A stretch of DNA of 53,315 nt from Pseudarthrobacter oxydans (GTDB taxonomy: Bacteria > Actinomycetota > Actinomycetes > Actinomycetales > Micrococcaceae), in contig NZ_JAUSSN010000018.1 in NCBI RefSeq assembly GCF_030812335.1, forward strand, positions 1 to 53,315. Direction: 5' to 3'. Shown in pieces: positions 15,781-23,732 of this stretch. A program made the translations under genes and the position numbers. A model generated the notes under the pieces. It saw only the letters and a program-made list of their open reading frames with translations. It was not told the origin of the DNA and made no database searches. The number at the start of each line of letters is the position of its first letter. Position 1 is the stretch's first letter.

Positions 15781-17320
15781 AGCGAAAAATGAAACCCGGC
15801 TCGATGTCGCCGCGCTATTGGCGCACGGTTCCCTCCGTGGTGCCACGCCGCTATATCTCACTCCATCCAGCGGGTTGATAGAAAGTGTTGTTCTCGTCTC
15901 CCAGCTTGAGGCAATCCGGCAGGTGAGGCCCAATACTGTGGTGGTCCTCTCCTCAGAGATGGGATCAGGGGGTTGGCTGGTGTCCGCGGCGCTGCGCCAT
16001 GCGTGGGAGCGGCGGGCCAGCGCCGTCGTCGTGGCCGGCAGCGTCTATGCAAGCGCGGCGGTGGGACTGGCAGAGCGGTTGGGTATCACGCTGCTGGCCA
16101 CTGACGGGGAGCCTGCAGCGCTTGCCTTGGCGCTGGCGGCCGAGATCGGCGCTGCCCTGTCGGTGGTCGATGCGGAACTGGCCAGGGTCGCCCGGACAGT
16201 CGCAAAGGACACCACACTCGGTGATGTCCTCAAGACGATTTCCAGGGAACTGGACGCGGTCGGAGTTTCGCTGGAGTACGACGGCGTGGTTCTGGCCTCC
16301 GCCGGGCTGCCTCCACGGGAGACCGACGAAGTCATCACCGTGGAAGTCGGCGGGGCCAATAGTGTCGTCCGCGGTACCCTCACGGCCCGCGTGCCCACTT
16401 CCGGCGTCCACAACCTGCGGCTGGTGCGCTCAATCCTTGAGGTGGTCACCCCCGCGGTGAAGGCTGCCTGGTTGGCGGAGGAGGTACTTAGTACTGCCCG
16501 GGCCGTTCCCACAGCGGCGATCGCCGGGTTGGATCAGGACCCTGCCGCGTCGGGCGCGGAGTTCGAGGAAAAACACCGGCATCTGCTGACCCAGTTGGGC
16601 TGGCGCGAAGGGGAGCCGTACATGGCCGTGTGGTTCAGCAGCGGGCAGGTGCAAGACCATCGGCCCGAGCTGACGGCCGTGTTGCGCCTGCTCTGGCGCA
16701 AGGCCACAGTACGCAGCCCCTTGGCTGAGGTTCAAGGCGGTTGGCTGACGCTCGTACCGGCCGGGGATCAGGACGCCTCGACCCAGCTCGAAAGCCGAAT
16801 CAGGACACGTCTGGGGCCAGCTCTTGCCGAGCTTGGCCTGGTGGCGGGACTGTCCCGATGGCAGGAGGATGCCCCGGCGCTGGCGTTGATCGTGCGTGAG
16901 GCGCGGCTGGCTGCACAATCCGCCCGGTCAACGGGGCCCGGCACGGTTCTAGGCTTCGCCAGCCTCGGGGTGGTCGCGGCCACGACCTTCGTCGACATGG
17001 ACGCCGTCGCGCTCGTGGCAGAACTATCACTGCCGCGACTGATGACCTCCCCTGACCGCGACGTGATCATTACCGCAGTGGCCGCCTTCCTGGATCACCG
17101 CGGCTCAGTCAGCCTCGCTGCGAAATCCCTCAACCTGCACCGGAACACCCTGCAGGCCCGGCTTAACCGGGCACGGGATCTCGGTGTCCCGCTTGATATC
17201 CCCTCTGAGCTGCTGTCCGTCCACCTCATCATCAAAGTGCTGCAGCGATCTATGACAGGCAAAACGACTTCCGAAGACCCCCTCGAAAACCAGAAAGGAC
17301 TCCCTGAGTTCCCAGTCTGA
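15773..17320 (+). CDS. PucR-family transcriptional regulator
   Basis: I chose the ATG at 15773 (AAGGCGG upstream) because it lies just inside the DUF917 stop. The product has 515 residues. The N-terminal PucR ligand domain (SGLIESVVLVSQLEAIRQVRPNTVVVL and following) leads into a central GGDEF-like CdaR region. A C-terminal helix-turn-helix (RGSVSLAAKSLNLHRNTLQARLNRA) ends the protein. PucR/CdaR regulators typically activate purine, hydantoin or amide catabolism. It probably controls its own operon and the adjacent racemase, MFS and HyuAB genes. The ligand is unknown. Confidence 0.88.
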   Translation: MRRAKNETRLDVAALLAHGSLRGATPLYLTPSSGLIESVVLVSQLEAIRQVRPNTVVVLSSEMGSGGWLVSAALRHAWERRASAVVVAGSVYASAAVGLAERLGITLLATDGEPAALALALAAEIGAALSVVDAELARVARTVAKDTTLGDVLKTISRELDAVGVSLEYDGVVLASAGLPPRETDEVITVEVGGANSVVRGTLTARVPTSGVHNLRLVRSILEVVTPAVKAAWLAEEVLSTARAVPTAAIAGLDQDPAASGAEFEEKHRHLLTQLGWREGEPYMAVWFSSGQVQDHRPELTAVLRLLWRKATVRSPLAEVQGGWLTLVPAGDQDASTQLESRIRTRLGPALAELGLVAGLSRWQEDAPALALIVREARLAAQSARSTGPGTVLGFASLGVVAATTFVDMDAVALVAELSLPRLMTSPDRDVIITAVAAFLDHRGSVSLAAKSLNLHRNTLQARLNRARDLGVPLDIPSELLSVHLIIKVLQRSMTGKTTSEDPLENQKGLPEFPV

Positions 17321-17350
17321 TTCCTTCAATGATTGCGCCGAGGATTTCTG
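17293..17350 (+). pseudogene. Relic of the 5' end of a GAF-domain gene
   Basis: The ribosome site GAAAGGACT and the first dozen codons of the GAF gene at 25451 recur here: GAAAGGACTCYVTGAGTTCC, then CAGTYTGA and TCCTTC. The frame reads SSQSDSFNDC against SSQFESFDDV, but the ATG has become CTG (17304-17306) and similarity ends after about 12 codons. The relic overlaps the last codons of pucR, so the pucR C-terminus may itself have been reshaped. Confidence 0.65.
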
Positions 17351-17438
17351 GCTTCGAACGCCGGGCACCAGCTCGGCGCCCGACCCTGGTCCGTGCCCGC
17401 CGGACTGTTCCACGGACACGGATCCAGGCGCGGCAGGG

Positions 17439-18437
17439 CTAACTTATTTCGACGACAATCTTCCCTGACTGTTCGTTCGACTCCATGTAGCGGTAGGCAT
17501 CAAGCACTTGGTCGAAAGCAAAGACCCTGTCGACTCTGGGCCGCAGGGCCCCGGAGCTAATCCGCTCGAGGATGAAGTCGACACCTCGCCGCCGTTCATC
17601 AGCCCGACCGACGTGGTTGAACATTGAGTACGGGTGGAAAACCGATTGAGTTCTGCACATTGCCGCCATGGGGATAACGGGCTGCAAATCGCTCAGCGTT
17701 CCGTAGCCGAAAATGACGGAGTTGGGTGCGAGGTGATCGACGTAGGTGCCGAGGGACTCTCCTCCGACAGGATCGAAAGCGACCCGTACGCCTTTGCCAT
17801 CGGTGGTGCGGTCGATGACCTCGCCGAGGTCATCGACCCCCACCAGGGCTACTGCGTTTGCGCCGGTCTCGAGGTGGAGCGATCGCTTCTTCTCTGACCG
17901 TGTCGTCGCGATAACCTTCGCCCCAAGTGCGCGTGCGATCTCGATGGCGCCAAGCCCGGCCGAACTGGCGGCGGCAGTGACGAGCACTGTGTCTTCGCAT
18001 CCGAGATTGGCTGCCTCCGCGAAGGCGAAGTATGAAGTGAGATATTGCATCCAAACAGAGCAGGCCTGGGCATCCGAAAGTTGCGGTGGAGCAAGGGTTA
18101 CGTAGTCTGCCGGGAGGACGGCTGTTGTTCCCTGCACGCCGTCGGTGGCGGTGAAGAAGGGAATGCTCGTGACGCGGTCGCCGATGGTGAAGGCGGTGAC
18201 GTTCTCGCCGATCTCGGTGACGGTCCCCACTGCCTCGGACCCAATGCGCGAGGGGAACACCGGGACGGTGTAATGCTCCCCGTGGATGAACATCAGATCT
18301 GCCCGGTTGAGTGCGAATGCTGCGACGTTGATGCGGACATCGTTTTCCCCGACTTGACGTGGAGAATCAGCTTCGACGGCCAGCACTTCGGGGCCACCCA
18401 ATTTGCGGAAGACAACCGCGGATTCCGGCCTGCTCAT
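17439..18437 (-). CDS. MDR-family zinc-independent alcohol dehydrogenase / quinone oxidoreductase
   Basis: A 332-residue medium-chain reductase with the GroES-like N-terminal domain (NRADLMFIHGEHYTVPVFPSR...GSEAVG) and a Rossmann domain (LVTAAASSAGLGAIEIARALGAKVIAT). The structural-zinc cysteines are absent, so it fits the quinone-oxidoreductase branch using NADPH. The ATG at 18437 was chosen because homology starts there; it lacks a clear ribosome site but overlaps the stop of a 25-codon upstream frame, so coupled translation is possible. It may oxidise or reduce an intermediate of the neighbouring hydantoin-like pathway. Confidence 0.85.
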   Translation of the reverse strand: MSRPESAVVFRKLGGPEVLAVEADSPRQVGENDVRINVAAFALNRADLMFIHGEHYTVPVFPSRIGSEAVGTVTEIGENVTAFTIGDRVTSIPFFTATDGVQGTTAVLPADYVTLAPPQLSDAQACSVWMQYLTSYFAFAEAANLGCEDTVLVTAAASSAGLGAIEIARALGAKVIATTRSEKKRSLHLETGANAVALVGVDDLGEVIDRTTDGKGVRVAFDPVGGESLGTYVDHLAPNSVIFGYGTLSDLQPVIPMAAMCRTQSVFHPYSMFNHVGRADERRRGVDFILERISSGALRPRVDRVFAFDQVLDAYRYMESNEQSGKIVVEIS

Positions 18438-18511
18438 CGCTGGACCAGCGAGAGGTTGGGCTTGAGGGGGGACAGCAGTCCGATAGGGACATGGTAAGCG
18501 TGGGTCATCAT
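18434..18511 (-). CDS. Possible 25-residue leader peptide upstream of the oxidoreductase
   Basis: An ATGATG start at 18511/18508 opens a frame of 25 codons whose TGA overlaps the oxidoreductase ATG as ATGA. No purine-rich ribosome site precedes it. It may be a translational coupling leader or chance. Confidence 0.25.
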   Translation of the reverse strand: MMTHAYHVPIGLLSPLKPNLSLVQR

Positions 18512-18804
18512 GGGGTTGATACATAGGGTTCGTCTGGACATCGCCTTACCTCCGTTTATGCGTGGTGCTAAATGCCACGTTGGATTTTGAGTGGGTTAGC
18601 CGGCGCGGATGCCGCCGGGGTCATGGGAAGGATGCGGTTACCCGTCCCCGCATTGCTGGTGACCCGCAGAGAGTTCCCTCGCCTGCCTCGATTACGGGAT
18701 GTCAAGGCAAGCGAGGCTACCGGGGTAACCTTCGGCCAAAGATGCCCTAGGGGTGGCGGGGCTCTGTGACGCAAGCAGTCGGCGTGACGAGCGGTGCAAT
18801 GTAT
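18512..18804. other. Spacer between racemase 3' end and the oxidoreductase promoter region
   Basis: No gene is supported. Frames on both strands are overlapping and without ribosome sites. It must contain the promoter of the leftward oxidoreductase gene unless that is read from the racemase operon, for which I see no terminator. Confidence 0.45.
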
Positions 18805-19629
18805 TTAGGAGGACACCGTGGTCATTGACACAATGTGCTTTGGCTCGAGAGCCGGGAAGAACCGTTGGCGTTCTTGGGCCGTGGGCCCGTCGTAGCCCAG
18901 GCGCTTGCTGTGCGTCCAACCGAACCGACGGACCGAGTCGACGAGCTGCTCGGCGTGTTTGAGCGGGGCCACGGTCGCATCGATCACGGGTACGCCAATT
19001 TCCTCTTGAACCGTTCGGAAGAACCCGAATTCGGCCGTGCAGCCGAGGATGATGACGTCTGCGCCGTCCTGCTCCACGGCTTTGCGGGCTTCGGTCATGA
19101 TCCGCTCTTCAGTGAGTGCCGGGTCCTGCTGGAAGTCATCGACGCCCATCTCGAGCACACGCCATGAGGCAAGACGGTCCGACGCGCCGCAACGATGGAC
19201 GTTCTCGGCCATCTCCGGAATCCACTTTCTCCGTCCGACAAGGATGGAGAATCGCTCGCCCAGACTTCCGGCGATGCTCAGCGCCGAGTGCGCCGGGCCT
19301 ACAACCACCATGCGGTCGGTGATTTCGCGTGCCGCCCGCAGCGCCGGGTCGTAAAAACAACCGATGACGGTGGCGTCGTAGCCTTCTTCTTCCGCCCACC
19401 GCACGGTGCGCAACAGCTGCGGAAGCATGAGAGCCTCGAAAGCGTTGTATTCAACGTGGGAGGGGCCCTCCCCGTCAAGGGAAACGACATCAACTTCGGT
19501 GCCGGGACGGACTATCTGGCGGAAGGAATCCGCCATCGCTCGGTTGTACACATCGGTGTAGAGCGGGTTGATCCACAGGATCCGGGCGTTCTCCGAGAGA
19601 TCGTCGAGATTGTCGGTGGGGGTGTTCAT
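18805..19629 (-). CDS. Asp/Glu/hydantoin racemase family protein
   Basis: A 274-residue member of the cofactor-independent racemases. The two catalytic cysteines are present: Cys91 in VIGCFYDP and Cys197 in ILGCTAEFG, with NPLYTDVYN at the N-terminus. Hydantoin racemases and aspartate racemases share this layout; in this position it would interconvert enantiomers of a hydantoin-like substrate so that a stereoselective hydrolase can use both. Its ATG overlaps the MFS stop by four bases (ATGA), so substrate import and racemisation are translationally coupled. Confidence 0.87.
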   Translation of the reverse strand: MNTPTDNLDDLSENARILWINPLYTDVYNRAMADSFRQIVRPGTEVDVVSLDGEGPSHVEYNAFEALMLPQLLRTVRWAEEEGYDATVIGCFYDPALRAAREITDRMVVVGPAHSALSIAGSLGERFSILVGRRKWIPEMAENVHRCGASDRLASWRVLEMGVDDFQQDPALTEERIMTEARKAVEQDGADVIILGCTAEFGFFRTVQEEIGVPVIDATVAPLKHAEQLVDSVRRFGWTHSKRLGYDGPTAQERQRFFPALEPKHIVSMTTVSS

Positions 19630-20978
19630 TCCAATTCACTTCCTTCGGTTTCGGGCAAGAACAGGCCGAGGATGACCGTGACAAACAAGAACGCATTGAT
19701 AAACAGAATTGTCGATGTTGCTCCCGTGGCGGAGGCGAGGAGGAAACCGACGAGGCTCGGCGCGATAGTGTTCGCAACCCGCTGGCCGAAGATCCCGAGG
19801 CCGAAGCCCGAGCCACGCATGGCGGAGGGGTACAGCTCGCCCATCCACGTGTCCCAAACGCCCCAGGCTCCCATAGCAAAGAAGGCCAGGGAGAACATGC
19901 CGATATGCATCTCGGTTTCAGTTGAGGCTGTCGCGAAGAAGAAGCCGCCGCCGGCTGCCGCGAGAACGTAGCCGGTAAAGATCCATTTGCGGCCGAAACG
20001 TCCGGTCAGGTAGGAGGCTGTCATATAGCCGGGGATCATGAGGATCGCGCTCAGGGCGATGAAGGAAAGGCTTGATGAGGCGCTCAGTCCTCGTCCTTCA
20101 AGCAACGTTGGCATCCACGACTGAAGTCCCCAGTAGCCCCAAGAGAAGGTGAAGTTGATGAGGACTTGAATGACAGTGATCCGACCCATCTTGCCCCTGA
20201 AGAGGCTCCAGATGGTCTGCCTCTTGTCCACCGAGACCGTGAGAATGGTGCTCCGGGAAATGTTTTGTGCGCCCAGACGTTCGAGGACATCGTGCGCGTC
20301 TTCAATCCGGCCCCGCCTCGCAAGCCAGTACGGGGATTCCGGAACGACCTTGTACACAACGATGCCCCAAAGGCTGGCGAGTGCGCTAAAAGCAACGACC
20401 CAACGCCAACCGTGCCCTCCGATCAGGGCGGTAGTTCCGAGGGCGGCAAGGATGCCAATAGGCCACCCCGCAGCGAGATAGACCGAGGCCTTTCCGCGGA
20501 CCTTGACCGGGAGGAGTTCTTCAAAGTACGGGAAGGTCACAGTGAAGACGCCGGAGAACAAAAGCCCGGAGAGGAAGCGGGCTATCGCGAGGGTCTCGAA
20601 GTTCGGCGCGAAGCAACTCAGGAGTGTGATGACGCCGTAGCCGGCGAAACTCCACGCGCACGTCGCTTTCCGGCCGATCCGGTCGGAGATGGGGCCCCAT
20701 AGGAGAGATCCGGGGATCATGCCGAGGAAGAGTGCCGAGATGGCGATCCCCACCTGGGTCGCACCGACCTGCAGGCTGGTCGCCAGATCACCGGCGACGT
20801 AGGTGAGGATGAGCATTTCCCACGCTTCGATTGCGAAAGCGAAGAAGAGGACGGCACCGATTTTGACGTGAATGGACCCGAACGGCATGTCGCGGAACGC
20901 GTGCCCGACGGCCATGGAGCGAGGGGGGCTCGCCGTCCCGGGCGCTTGCCCTGAAATGAGTGGGTCGATACTGGACAT
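19626..20978 (-). CDS. MFS transporter, sugar/aromatic-acid (metabolite:H+ symporter) type
   Basis: A 450-residue permease with 12 predicted helices. The ATG at 20978 follows GGAGGTCAAGAC, a good ribosome site. The MFS loop 2-3 motif reads GPISDRIGRKA, and PESPYWLARRGRIEDA before the central loop is typical of the SP/AAHS groups. It forms the first gene of the leftward unit with the racemase and is divergent from hyuA. The likely cargo is the hydantoin-like compound handled by the surrounding enzymes. Confidence 0.9.
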   Translation of the reverse strand: MSSIDPLISGQAPGTASPPRSMAVGHAFRDMPFGSIHVKIGAVLFFAFAIEAWEMLILTYVAGDLATSLQVGATQVGIAISALFLGMIPGSLLWGPISDRIGRKATCAWSFAGYGVITLLSCFAPNFETLAIARFLSGLLFSGVFTVTFPYFEELLPVKVRGKASVYLAAGWPIGILAALGTTALIGGHGWRWVVAFSALASLWGIVVYKVVPESPYWLARRGRIEDAHDVLERLGAQNISRSTILTVSVDKRQTIWSLFRGKMGRITVIQVLINFTFSWGYWGLQSWMPTLLEGRGLSASSSLSFIALSAILMIPGYMTASYLTGRFGRKWIFTGYVLAAAGGGFFFATASTETEMHIGMFSLAFFAMGAWGVWDTWMGELYPSAMRGSGFGLGIFGQRVANTIAPSLVGFLLASATGATSTILFINAFLFVTVILGLFLPETEGSELE

Positions 20979-21052
20979 GTCTTGACCTCCGATATTTTGG
21001 ACAGGATAAGAAGTACACGCAGCGTTTCTGTGCACGGAGAACAGTCCGGATA

Positions 21053-21070
21053 TCAAGGAATTCAAGGAAT
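21053..21070 (+). repeat. Tandem 9-bp repeat TCAAGGAAT x2
   Basis: Two exact copies of TCAAGGAAT followed by TCAC, about 75 bases upstream of the MFS start. A possible regulator site. Confidence 0.5.
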
Positions 21071-21463
21071 TCACCTCGGAGCAGCTCACCCAAGCCTCCA
21101 CTCGGAGTAGCTCGTCCTAGCCTCCCGCCGAGTGATTGCACTCACACTACAAACGGCGAGCCCTCAGATAGTGTTCACTTTGCACTTTTTTGACTCGACC
21201 GCTTGGGCGTAAAGCACTGCTCGTCTACACGCGCACCCCTCTGCGCAGGTCAAGAAGACTCTGTTTTTTAGGGACATTGGGCAGGCTCTATCCGCCTTAG
21301 CTGCGGCTAGGCCGTTAGGACTGGCGCCAGGCGTCCAAAAGAAATCGCCAAGGGGGGCACCAGCCGCGGTTCGTTCCAGCACCTGTACCCGCCCGGCCAG
21401 AATGGCCCGTGCCAGTACAACCCACCCGGAAGAGTCTTCGTTGTCCCTGGGGAGGGACAGGCG

Positions 21464-21493
21464 CCAAATCAGTAAATTCCAAATCAGTAAAGT
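21464..21493 (+). repeat. Tandem 15-bp repeat in the hyuA upstream region
   Basis: CCAAATCAGTAAATT is followed directly by CCAAATCAGTAAAGT (14 of 15 identical). It lies about 180 bases upstream of hyuA. The AT-rich direct repeats suit an activator site such as one for PucR; this is an inference. Confidence 0.55.
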
Positions 21494-21670
21494 CACGCCG
21501 ATGGCGCCTAGCCCCCGCCTCGACAGTTCTGGTGCCCGCACACACTGTTATGCACTCTGCCCGTCCGGCTGTAGCCGAATCATGCAGTATGCCCACCAAC
21601 TTGGCCGGCCCCGTATGTACCGTGATCTTTCACACACGAAGTTCCATTCCAAGACCATGAGGAGATACAC

Positions 21671-23722
21671 ATGCCGAACTACAGGGTGTCGATGGATATC
21701 GGCGGAACCTTTACTGACATTGTGGCGTACGACCAGGCCGCCGGAACGTACACGGCTACGAAGGCGTCCACCACGCCGGGGAACCTGAGCGCCGGAGTCA
21801 TCGCAGGCCTCGAATCGATAGTTGATGATCTATCGGACATCGATTTCCTGGTCCACGGCACCACCCAGGGCCTGAATGCGTTCCTAGAACGTCGTGGGGT
21901 TCCCGTGCTACTGCTGGCAACGGCCGGCATCGAAGATACTTATCACATCGCCCGCGGCCCCCGGCTTGAGCTCTACAATGCTCAGTACCGCAAGCCTGCC
22001 CCGCTGATCGAGCGCAAGGACGTCATCGGCGTCGGCGGCAGACTGGACAGTCAGGGCCAGGAACTCGCGCCTTTGGACGAACTGGCAGTCCGCCAAGCAG
22101 CGCGCCGGGCAGTGGAGGAGGGCTACGGCGCCGTCGCAGTTGCTTTCCTGTTCAGCTACAAGAACCCCTCGCACGAACTTAGGGCCCGCGAAATCCTGCT
22201 CGACGAACTCGGGGAAGAGTTCACCGTCTCCCTTTCTCACGAAGCAGCCAAGGAATGGCGCGAATACGAGCGCACGTCCTCCGCCGTCGTCGAGGCCTAC
22301 ACGGGGCCGGTCGTACGCAACTACCTCCTGGACTTGGAAGAGAAACTCGATGACCGGGGAGTGGAAGCCCCGCTGCACATTATGCAGTCCTCCGGCGGCG
22401 TGCTTACCGCCGAGTCGGCCCGTAAGCGTCCGCTGCAGACACTTCTTTCCGGCCCGGTCGGCGGTGCTATGGGCGATGTCGAACTGGCCGGTGTCTCGGG
22501 AAACCGCAACCTCATCGGCGTGGACATGGGCGGCACATCCTTTGACGTGTCCCTGGTGGTCGACGGCAAGCCGGACGTCTCCATGGAGGCCCACCTTGAG
22601 GGTCTGCCGATGCTGATGAGTGTCGTGAACATCCACACTGTCGGCGCTGGCGGCGGCTCCGTCGCGTGGCTCGAAGCCGGCGGCCTCCGGGTCGGGCCGC
22701 GTTCCGCGGGAGCCACCCCCGGACCGGCTTGCTACGGCCGCGGCGGGACGGAACCCACAGTCACTGATGCCAACCTGGTGCTCGGCCGTGTCGACCCCGA
22801 CTGGTTCGCCGGCGGACAGGTCGCCTTGGATCGTGAAGCCGCGATCACAGCCCTGAAAACAGTTGGTGATCAGCTCGGCCTGGACCCCATCGCCATGGCC
22901 GAAGGCATCTGCGACGTCGCCAACTCCCAGATGGCCCAGGCGATCCGGACCATCACCATCTCCCGCGGCATCGAACCCCGCGACTTCGCCCTCGTGGCCT
23001 TTGGCGGTGCCGGCCCCATGCACGCCGTGTTCCTGGCCAAGGAACTCGGGATCCCGGAAACGGTCGTTCCCCGCTTCCCCGGCGCTTTCTCCGCCTGGGG
23101 CATGCTGCAGACGAACATCCGCAAGGACTTTTCCGAACCGTACTTCTACCTCGATGAAGACATCGACGTGGCCGACATGGCCGGCATCCTGCGCTCCATG
23201 GAAGTCGAAGGCCTGTCGTCCCTGGTCTCGGAAGGGGTCCCGGAGGAAAGCCGCGCCACCACGGCGTCTGTGGACGTCCGCTACCAGTCGCAGGAGTTCT
23301 CCCTGAACGTTCCGCTGACGTCCGCTGACGAACCCGAGTCTCCGGACTTCGTCGCCAACCTTGCTGTCCGTTTCTCCGCGATGTACCACGAGCGCTACGG
23401 CCACTCCAATCTTGGCGCCCCGATCGAAATCGTCACGCTGCGCACGCAGGCCGTCGGCGACCTGGGACGGCTGGAAGCTCCGAGTTACATCACCGCACAG
23501 GGCCCGGAGTTCAAGCACGAAATCCGCCGGGTGGTCTTTGACCACGTCGAACACGACACCACCGTGGTCCGCCGTGACGACCTCGGCGCCGGCCACACAT
23601 TCGAAGGACCCGCCATCATCGTGGAGCAGACTGCCACCACCGTGGTGCCCCCCGGGTTCAACGTCAAGGTCGACGAGTTCGGCTCCCTGGTCATCCGCTC
23701 TGAAGACGTAGAAGGAAACTGA
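21671..23722 (+). CDS. hyuA: Hydantoinase/oxoprolinase subunit A (HyuA family)
   Basis: A 683-residue ATP-dependent amidohydrolase subunit. N-terminal nucleotide loop MDIGGTFTDIV, then HGTTQGLNAFLERRG, a second ASKHA phosphate motif (VDMGGTSFDVSLV) and FGGAGPMHA; the C-terminal third is the usual beta-rich domain. With HyuB it would hydrolyse or carboxylate a cyclic amide or ketone using ATP; the family includes N-methylhydantoinase, 5-oxoprolinase, caprolactamase and acetone/acetophenone carboxylases. The ribosome site GAGGAGA precedes the ATG, and HyuB follows after 10 bases. The substrate is not readable from sequence; a racemase nearby favours a chiral hydantoin-like lactam. Confidence 0.92.
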   Translation: MPNYRVSMDIGGTFTDIVAYDQAAGTYTATKASTTPGNLSAGVIAGLESIVDDLSDIDFLVHGTTQGLNAFLERRGVPVLLLATAGIEDTYHIARGPRLELYNAQYRKPAPLIERKDVIGVGGRLDSQGQELAPLDELAVRQAARRAVEEGYGAVAVAFLFSYKNPSHELRAREILLDELGEEFTVSLSHEAAKEWREYERTSSAVVEAYTGPVVRNYLLDLEEKLDDRGVEAPLHIMQSSGGVLTAESARKRPLQTLLSGPVGGAMGDVELAGVSGNRNLIGVDMGGTSFDVSLVVDGKPDVSMEAHLEGLPMLMSVVNIHTVGAGGGSVAWLEAGGLRVGPRSAGATPGPACYGRGGTEPTVTDANLVLGRVDPDWFAGGQVALDREAAITALKTVGDQLGLDPIAMAEGICDVANSQMAQAIRTITISRGIEPRDFALVAFGGAGPMHAVFLAKELGIPETVVPRFPGAFSAWGMLQTNIRKDFSEPYFYLDEDIDVADMAGILRSMEVEGLSSLVSEGVPEESRATTASVDVRYQSQEFSLNVPLTSADEPESPDFVANLAVRFSAMYHERYGHSNLGAPIEIVTLRTQAVGDLGRLEAPSYITAQGPEFKHEIRRVVFDHVEHDTTVVRRDDLGAGHTFEGPAIIVEQTATTVVPPGFNVKVDEFGSLVIRSEDVEGN

Positions 23723-23732
23723 GGTACAAGAA

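Larger units (their letters stand above)
20979..21670. other. Divergent control region between MFS gene and hyuA
   Basis: 692 bases without a supported gene, less GC-rich than the flanks. It should contain promoters for both units and probably PucR sites. It holds two short tandem repeats: 9-bp units at 21053-21070 and 15-bp units at 21464-21493. Just before hyuA the ribosome site GAGGAGATACAC is clear. Confidence 0.6.
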
